From an uncultured Angelakisella sp. (lineage in GTDB: Bacteria; Bacillota; Clostridia; Oscillospirales; Ruminococcaceae), in contig CAJUFR010000070.1 in the NCBI GenBank assembly GCA_910585525.1, positions 1 to 6,843 on the forward strand: DNA of 6,843 nucleotides, given 5' to 3'. The first letter of the stretch is position 1. Every line of letters starts with the position of its first letter. The position numbers and the translations under genes are program-made. Below the pieces are notes generated by a model. It did no database searches and was not told the DNA's origin. It worked only from the letters and a program-made list of their open reading frames with translations. This document shows, in pieces, positions 5,441 through 6,843 of the stretch.

Positions 5441-6843
5441 ATGAAGCAGGTCCTCCTCTGCCCCTGGCTGGCCTTTGGCAACCTGAAAAACAACAGCCGG
5501 GATTACCTTCCCTTTTTGGGGGCGGCTTCCCTCATCATCTGCCTGTTTTTCACCGTCTGCAACCTTTCGGAGTCCTCCGGCTTCGCCCAGTCCATCCCTG
5601 GCAGCGGCACACTTCACGGCCTGATGTCGGTGGCCGTTCTGCTGCTGCCGGTGGTCTGCGGCCCCTTCCTGTGGTATATCAACAGCTTTTTGATGAAGCG
5701 CCGCCGGAAGGAATTGGGCCTTTACGGCGTCCTGGGGCTGGAGCAGCGCCATGTGGGTGCGGTACTGTTTTTTGAAACGCTGTACAGCTTTCTCTTTGCC
5801 CTGGCGGTGGGACTGGTGGCGGGGGTGCTGCTGATGAGCCTTTCCGCCAAGCTGCTGCTGGGGCTGGCGGGCATCACCGCCGACTACACCCCCGCTGTCT
5901 CCCCTTCCGCCCTGGCTGGCACCCTGGAACTGTTTGGGGTGATCTTCCTGGGGTGTCTTGCGGGCAACCTGATCCGTCTTTCTCGTACCGCCCCTACCGA
6001 CCTTCTGAAGGATGACCGTTCCGGGGAGAAGGACCCGAAGTTCGGGATAGTGGGGGGCATTTTGGGCCTGCTGCTGCTGGCAGGGGGCTACACCGTGGCG
6101 GTGCGGGCCTACTACGACCCCAACCTGATCCTGCTGGTGATCCCCCTCTTTTTCGTGGCCGCCCTGCTGGTGGCCCTGGGCACCTACGGGGTGTTCATCT
6201 TCGGCAGCATCTACCTGCTGAAGGCGCTGAAGGGGAACAAACGCTTTTACTACAAGCCCCGGAACTTCGTCACCATCTCCGGGATGCTGCACCGGATGCG
6301 GAAGAACGGGGCGGGGCTTGCCAACATCTGTCTCTTTGGCACCATGACCCTGGTGACCCTCTGCTGCACCCTGACGGTGGCATTGGGGCAGGGGGAGGTG
6401 ATGGCGCTGCTGGGCTCCCCCAGCCGCCCGGGGGTGGTCTCCCTGAACCTGGAGCATATCTCCCCGGAGGAACTCACGGTCCTTTTTGGCACCCTGGCCT
6501 TTTTGGGACTGTTCTTCGGGACTGCCTTCCTCCTCTGCACCGTGCTGGTGATGTACTACAAACAGATCACCGAAGGCCACCAGGACCGGGACGGCTTCGT
6601 GGTGATGCGCCGGGTGGGGATGAGCGGCGGCATGGTCCGCGCCACCGTCCGCCGCCAGGTGACGCTGGTCTTTTTCCTCCCCCTGCTGATGGCCCTGGTC
6701 CACCTGGCCTTTGCCGCGCCGGTGCTGATCCGCCTGTTCGACATCCTCTGTATCGGCTCTGGGACGGTGCTGATGGGGACCGGGGCGGGGGTGGTAGCTT
6801 TCACCACCTTCTATCTGGGGGCGTACCTGGTCACCGCCCGGGG
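5441..6843 (+). CDS. BceB-like FtsX-type ABC permease, reduced ectodomain (3' end outside window)
   Basis: The open frame starts at ATG 5441, one base after the ATPase stop, and runs to the window edge without a stop (467 codons visible). A G-rich stretch (GGGGAAGGGG, 5421-5430) is a weak ribosome binding site, so coupling to the ATPase gene is likely. About ten helices are visible: 23-42, 60-81, 107-132, 158-180, 201-221, 229-258, 293-315, 346-371, 408-430 and 440-464. BceB-like features are KRRRKELGLYGVLGL (86-100) after helix 2 and YKQITEGHQDRDGFVVMRRVGMS (373-395, split as YKQITEGHQD and GFVVMRRVGMS) after helix 8. In BceB-type permeases (about 650 residues) a roughly 200-residue outside domain lies between helices 7 and 8; here only about 30 residues (316-345) do. 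The tenth helix suggests that only a few codons are missing. The substrate is unknown; export or target protection against envelope-active peptides is inferred from the family. Confidence 0.88.
   Translation, partial: MKQVLLCPWLAFGNLKNNSRDYLPFLGAASLIICLFFTVCNLSESSGFAQSIPGSGTLHGLMSVAVLLLPVVCGPFLWYINSFLMKRRRKELGLYGVLGLEQRHVGAVLFFETLYSFLFALAVGLVAGVLLMSLSAKLLLGLAGITADYTPAVSPSALAGTLELFGVIFLGCLAGNLIRLSRTAPTDLLKDDRSGEKDPKFGIVGGILGLLLLAGGYTVAVRAYYDPNLILLVIPLFFVAALLVALGTYGVFIFGSIYLLKALKGNKRFYYKPRNFVTISGMLHRMRKNGAGLANICLFGTMTLVTLCCTLTVALGQGEVMALLGSPSRPGVVSLNLEHISPEELTVLFGTLAFLGLFFGTAFLLCTVLVMYYKQITEGHQDRDGFVVMRRVGMSGGMVRATVRRQVTLVFFLPLLMALVHLAFAAPVLIRLFDILCIGSGTVLMGTGAGVVAFTTFYLGAYLVTAR

Noticed and set aside
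5282..6703. Long minus-strand open frame of 473 codons opposite the ABC genes
   Set aside because: It lies antisense to a clear BceB-like permease and the end of the ATPase gene. Its His/Gln/Gly-rich translation without domains is typical of the antisense of G+C-rich coding DNA.
1..6843. tRNA, rRNA, CRISPR array, insertion sequence or attachment site
   Set aside because: I found no cloverleaf with a TTCGA-type arm, no spaced direct repeats, no transposase or integrase frame and no terminal repeats.

Overview
The window is a G+C-rich bacterial segment with all genes on the + strand and strong AGGAGG-type ribosome binding sites. The gene set (SecG, an ECF sigma/anti-sigma pair, a Pro-rich lipoprotein, a NagD-like HAD phosphatase, a Bce-type ABC exporter) and the codon use point to a high-GC Gram-positive anaerobe, most likely a gut Oscillospiraceae-type clostridium (Flavonifractor/Lawsonibacter/Oscillibacter-like). 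This placement is inferred from gene style only.

Layout: 1-298 is a promoter region and a long, hairpin-rich leader in front of secG (299-541), which ends at a strong intrinsic terminator (577-606). A two-gene operon follows: an ECF sigma factor (669-1187) and, overlapping its stop codon by one base, a single-pass membrane protein that is the probable anti-sigma factor (1187-2545). A sigma-A-like promoter (2552-2580) precedes a secreted lipoprotein (2615-3526) made of two copies of one domain. A further sigma-A-like promoter (3564-3592) drives a HAD-IIA phosphatase (3650-4441), closed by a long terminator hairpin (4485-4539). The last unit is a BceAB-like ABC transporter: the ATPase (4690-5439) and, one base later, its permease (5441 to beyond the window end).

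How the genes work together: secG serves the Sec translocon and the phosphatase is metabolic or housekeeping. The sigma/anti-sigma pair, possibly the lipoprotein, and the ABC exporter look like envelope-sensing or envelope-defence functions, though nothing in the sequence proves that they share a regulon. The most unusual point is that the BceB-like permease keeps the family's ten-helix plan and its conserved motif after helix 8. However, it has only about 30 residues where known BceB proteins carry an extracellular sensor domain of about 200 residues. No companion BceRS two-component system is present in the window.
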